Source: Panulirus ornatus (lineage: Eukaryota > Arthropoda > Malacostraca > Decapoda > Palinuridae). From it: DNA of 64,000 nt. The notes below the pieces were generated by a model. That model ran no database searches and was not told the DNA's origin. It saw only the letters and a program-made list of their open reading frames with translations. Of this stretch, positions 59,441 to 64,000 are shown piece after piece. The stretch lies in assembly GCF_036320965.1 (NCBI RefSeq), contig NC_092239.1, positions 3,853,320-3,917,319 of the forward strand. Direction: 5' to 3'. Made by a program: the position numbers and the translations under genes. Position 1 is the first letter of the stretch. Each line of letters opens with the position of its first letter.

Positions 59441-59992
59441 TGATCTTTCTCCCCCAGTACTACTGGTGACGTCAGAGAACTCCTCACTCGAAAGGAGTCT
59501 ACATTCCCATGCTACTGGAAGCAGCGTAGTCTTGGACTACAAGAGCCTTCAGAAAGGTCCTGGGGAACACTAGGACTCTCACACAAATATTGGTCCTAGG
59601 GTAATCATATATACATATATAAATCCTTCCTTTATCGTTGTAAGTCCATCACCAAATACCTGGACTGAACCAGCGCGCGACAGAATCCATCTGAAACGGC
59701 TTGGAATCCAAGTGTTTTCACGGAGGCCGATCCCTCCTTGTGTAACTTGAGAGAAGCTAATGCTTTAATCAATGGCCGGGGACGACGGCTCTCCAGAATA
59801 CGAGGGATTTGCTCTTAAGTCGCTTCTTCTACTCTTTTTTTTTGCAAGAGGAAAGCCTTAGGCCCCTTCCCCTTCCCCCAGCGTCAGCATCACTTGAGAG
59901 GAGCAGTTCCACACCGTAAGTTGAGGCCACTGCGAGGAAGGTCTTGCGGAAGGGGGGGGGGGGGGGGGGGCGTTCCAGCGAGCTGAATCTCC
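59441..59992. other. Gene-free stretch bordering the satellite
   Basis: Unique DNA with a G-run of about 19 bp at about 59952-59970, just before the satellite array begins. No gene recognised. Confidence 0.45.
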
Positions 59993-62900
59993 TCAATTAA
60001 CCGGTTCATATCATGAATTAGTCATTTGACACCAAATACTTAAATACCATATAAAACATCATCAATACACAGATCTTCATTAAAATTTGAGGAAGTTCAA
60101 AATCTGAGCAAAAAAAAAAAAAAAAATGTAAGGCCTTGGATTTTTCTTGATTTTTATGAAAAAATAGATTTTCTTAAAATTTTCAGCATAGTTACTTTTA
60201 TGTATGCTGAATACAAATCTGTGGTCAAAATCTGAAAATTAGTATAATTACTCGAGTAATTAGCATTTGAATTTTATAATAATCAATCCAGGTGCTAATT
60301 AAACGGTTAAATTTATGAATTACAGTCTTTTGACTCCAAATACATAAATACCATATAAAATATCATCTATACACAAATTTTTATTAAAATCTAAAAAAGC
60401 TGAAAATCTGAACAAAAAAATGCAAGGCTATATTGGATTTTTCTTGATTTTTTTGAAAAAATAGATTTTCTTGATTTTTTTAGAATATATACCTTTATGT
60501 ATGCTGAATACGAATCTGTGGTCAAAATCTAATAATTCTTATAATTACTCGAGTAATTACCATTTGAATTTTATCATAATTAGTCAGGTGATAATCAACC
60601 GGTTCATATCAAGAATTACAGTCATTTGACACCAAATACTTAAATACCAAATAAAATAACACCAATACACAGATTTTCATTAAAATCTGAGGAAGTTGAA
60701 AATCTGAGCAAAAAAATTGTAAGGCTATATATAGCCTTGGATTTTTCTTGATTATTTTGAAAAAATAGATTTTCTTGAAATTTTCAGCATAGTTACTTTT
60801 AAGTATAAATAATGCGAATCTGTGGTCAAAATCTTAAAATTCGTATAATTACTCGAGTAACTACCATTTCAATTTTACACTAATTAGTCCAGATGCTAAT
60901 TCAACAGTTAATATTACGAATTACAGTCTTTTGACTCCAAATATTTACATACCATACAAAATAACATTTATACACAGATTTTCATTAAAACCTGAGGAAG
61001 TTGAAAATCTGAGCAAAAAAAAATGTTAGCCTTGGAGTTTTCTTGATTATTTTGAAAAAATAGATTTTCTTGAAATTTTAACCATAGTTACTTTTAAGTA
61101 TGCTGAATGCGAATCTGTGGTCAAAATCTAAAAATTCGAATAATTACTCGAGTAATTAGAATTTCAATTTTATCATAATTAGTCCAGGTGCTAATTAAAC
61201 GGTTAAATTTATGAAGTACAGTCTTTTGACCACAAATGCTTAAATACCATATAAAATAACATCTATACAGAGATTTTCATTAAAATCTGAGGAAGTTGAA
61301 AATCTGAGCAAAAAAAAATGTAAGGCTATATATAGCCTTGGCTTTTTCTTGATTTTTTTGAAAAACAGATATTCTTCCAATTTTCAGCATAATTACTTTA
61401 ATGTATGCTGAATATGGATCTGTGGTTGAAATAAAAAAATTCGAATAATTACTCGAGAAATTAGGATTTCAATTTTATCATAATTAGTTCAGGCGCTAAT
61501 TAAACGGATAAATTTATGAATTACAGTCTTTTGACTCCATATGCTTAAATACCATATAAAATAACATCTATACACATATTTTCATTAAAATCTGAGGAAG
61601 TTCAAAATCTGAGCAAAAAAAAATGTAAGGCTATAGCCTTGCATTTTTCTTGATCTTTTTGAAAACATAGATTTTCTTGAAATTTTCAGCATAGTTACTT
61701 TTATGTATGATGAATATCAATCTGTGGTCAAAATCTAAAATTTCGAGTAATTACTAGAGTAATTAGCATTTCAATTTTATCATAATTAGTCCAGGTGCTA
61801 ATTAAACGGTTAAATTTTTTGAATTACAGTCTTTTGACTCCAAATACTTAAATACCATAAAAAAAAACATCTATACACAGATTTTCATTAAAATCTGAGG
61901 AAGTTGAAAATCTGAGCAAAAAAAATGTAAGGCTATAGCCTAGGATTTTTCTTGATTTTTTTGAAAAAATAGATTTTCATCCAATTTTCAGCATAGTCAC
62001 TTTTATGTATCCTGATTATGAATCTGTGGTCAAAATCCAGAAATTCGAATAATTACTGGTGTAATTAGCATTTCAATTTTATCATGATTAGTCCAGGTGC
62101 TAATTAAACGGTTAAATTTTCTGAATTACAGTCTTTTGACTCCAAATACTTAAATACCATATAAAATAACATCTATACACAGATTTTCATTAAAATCTGA
62201 GGAAGTTGAAAATCTGAGCAAAAAAAATGTAAGGCCTTGGATTTTTCTTGATTTTTTGATATAATAGATTTTTTTGAAATTTTCAACATAGTTACTTTTA
62301 TGTATGCTGAATATGAATCTGTGGTCAAAATCTAAAAATTCGAATAATTACTCGAGTAATTAGTATTTCAATTTTATCATAATTAGTCCAGGTGCTAATT
62401 AAAACGGTTAAATATATGAATTAAAGTCTTTTGTCTCCAAATTCTGAAATCCCAAATAAAATAACATCTATACACAGATTTTTATTAAAATCTGAGGAAG
62501 TTCAAAATCTGAGCAAAAAAAATGTAAGGCTATAGCCTAGGATTTTTCTTGATTATTTTAAAAAAATAGATTTTCTTTCAATTTTCAGCATAGTTACTTT
62601 TATGTATGCTGAATATGAATCTGTGGTCAAAATCTAAAAATTCGAATAATTACTCGAGTAATTAGAATTTCAATTTTATCATAATTAGTCCAGGTGCTAA
62701 TTAAACTGTTAAATTTATGAATTACAGTCTTTTAACCGCAAATGCTTAAATACCATATAAAATAACATCTATACACAGATTTTCATTAAAATCTGAGGAA
62801 GGTGAAAATCTGAGCAAAAAAAATGTAAGGCTATAGCCTGGGATTTTTCTTGATCTTTTTGAAAACATAGATTTTCTTGAAATTTTCAGCATAGTTACTT

Positions 62901-64000
62901 TTATGTATGCTGAATATGAATTTGTGGTCAAAATCTAAAATTTCGAATAATTACTAGAGTATTTAGGATTTCAATTTTATCATAATTAGTCCATGTGCTA
63001 ATTAAACGGTTAAATTTTTTGAATTACAGTCTTTTCACTCGAAATACTTAAATACCATATAAAATAACATCTATACACAGATTTTCATTGAAATCTCAGG
63101 AAATTGAAAATCTGAGCAAAAAAAAATGTAAGGCTATAGCCTTGGATTTTTTTTATTTTTTTGAAAAAATAGATTTTCTTCAAATTTTCAGGATAGGCAC
63201 ATTTATGTATCCTGATTATGAATCTGTGGTCAAAATCTAGATATTCGAATAAGTACTGGTGTAATTAGCATTTCAATTTTATCATGATTAGTCCAGGTGC
63301 TAATTAAACGGTTAAATTTTTTGAATTACAGTCTTTTGACTCCAAATACTTAAATACCATATAAGATTACATTTATACACAGATTTTCATTAAAATCTGA
63401 GGAAGTTGAAAATCTGAGAAAAAAAAAAAAAATGTAAGGCTATAGCCTTGAATTATTTTTGATTTTTTTGAAATTATATATTTTCTTGAAATTTTCAGCA
63501 TAGTTACTATTATGTATCCTGATTATGAATCTGTGGTCAAAATCTACAAATTCGAATAATTACTCGAGTAATTAGCATTTCAATTTTATCATAATTAGTC
63601 CAGGTGCTAATTAAACGGTGAAATTTTTCTGAATTACAGTCTTTTGACTCCAAATACTTAAATACCATATAAAATAACATCTATACACAGATTTTCATTA
63701 AAATCTGAGGAAGTTGAAAATCTAAGCAAAAAAAATGTAAGGCTATAGCCTTGGATTTTTGTTCATTTTTTGATATAATAGATTTTCTTGAAATTTTCAG
63801 CATAGTTACTTTTATGTATGCTGAATATGAATCTGTGGTCAAAATCTAAAAATTCGAATAATTACTCGAGTAATTAGTATTTCAATTTTATAATTAGTCC
63901 AGGTGCTAATTAAAACGGTTAAATATATGAATTAAAGTCTTTTGTCTCCAAATTCTGAAATCCCATATAAAATAACATCTATACACAGATTTTTATTAAA
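59993..64000. repeat. AT-rich satellite DNA, about 300-bp unit, 13 or more copies
   Basis: A sharp change to AT-rich DNA at about 59993. The marker (T)CCAGGTGCTAATTAAACGG recurs at 60291, 60587, 60892, 61187, 61492, 61794, 62096, 62391, 62693, 62994, 63296, 63603 and 63902, so units are 295-307 bp. Each unit carries, in order, CTCCAAATACTTAAATACCA, CAGATTTTCATTAAAATCTG, GAGCAAAAAAAATG, AAGGCTATAGCCTT, TTTCAGCATAGTTACTTTTA, GAATCTGTGGTCAAAATCT and TAATTACTCGAGTAATTA. Three of these are dyad-symmetric. The array is open at the window end, so its full size is unknown. Centromeric or heterochromatic location is inferred from structure only. Confidence 0.98.

Noticed and set aside
62746..62931. 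61-codon frame inside the satellite
   Set aside because: It is a chance frame in one satellite unit and is not kept open in the others.
59993..64000. CRISPR array
   Set aside because: Units of about 300 bp vary along their whole length with no alternating conserved repeat and unique spacer; the context is eukaryotic satellite DNA.

Overview
This window is eukaryotic, non-coding and extremely repeat-rich. It looks like intergenic DNA of a decapod crustacean. The evidence for that is: long dinucleotide microsatellites every 1-2 kb; a (TTAGG)n-like block with the arthropod telomere motif (about 51.4-51.55 kb); and relics of non-LTR retrotransposons whose reverse transcriptase and 3' end look like families common in decapod genomes. 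The species cannot be named from sequence alone; a lobster-like or crayfish-like decapod is a guess from memory of such repeats. I found no confident host protein gene, no rRNA, no functional tRNA and no CRISPR array. Most long open frames are translations of microsatellites or of minisatellites with a period divisible by three.

Layout. 1-1.68 kb: unique-looking DNA with no recognised gene. 1.68-10.6 kb: dense microsatellites, minisatellites with 30, 28, 28 and 18 bp periods, a foldback-like repeat (2.27-2.56 kb), a hairpin with nuclear-receptor-type half sites (4.46-4.50 kb), SINE fragments (3.8 and 7.0 kb) and a 148 bp (CA)(TA)(TG) quasi-palindrome (8.9 kb). 10.9-12.3 kb: a tRNA-like SINE head, a decayed LINE pseudogene on the minus strand, and the most complete SINE copy (tRNA-like head, conserved body, (TA)n tail). 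13.5-31 kb: minisatellites with periods from 16 to 67 bp, a LINE relic at 25.2 kb, one possible unrecognised exon (20.5-20.8 kb, minus) and the largest array of a dispersed 21-bp repeat (29.3-30.0 kb). 32-34 kb: a 20-bp minisatellite, a dispersed repeat resembling the 3' end of the 43-kb LINE, an inverted SINE copy and a 35-bp minisatellite. 34-59.9 kb: more microsatellites and minisatellites, the clearest LINE fragment (43.05-43.83 kb, minus), a 212-bp tandem duplication (48.6 kb), the TTAGG-like block, a foldback-like repeat (51.7-51.9 kb) and an 88-bp near-perfect palindrome (56.2 kb). 59.99-64.0 kb: an AT-rich satellite of about 300 bp per unit, at least 13 copies, with higher-order structure, running off the window end.

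How the parts fit. Nothing here forms a pathway. Two relations recur. First, SINE copies and the LINE 3' end carry or adjoin (TA)n tracts, so retroposon tails probably seeded many of the TA microsatellites. Second, a 21-bp motif recurs at about ten loci. At the fuller loci, forward units lie left of a short spacer and inverted units lie right of it, which is foldback-transposon architecture. These two patterns and the satellite with three dyads per unit are the most interesting content.
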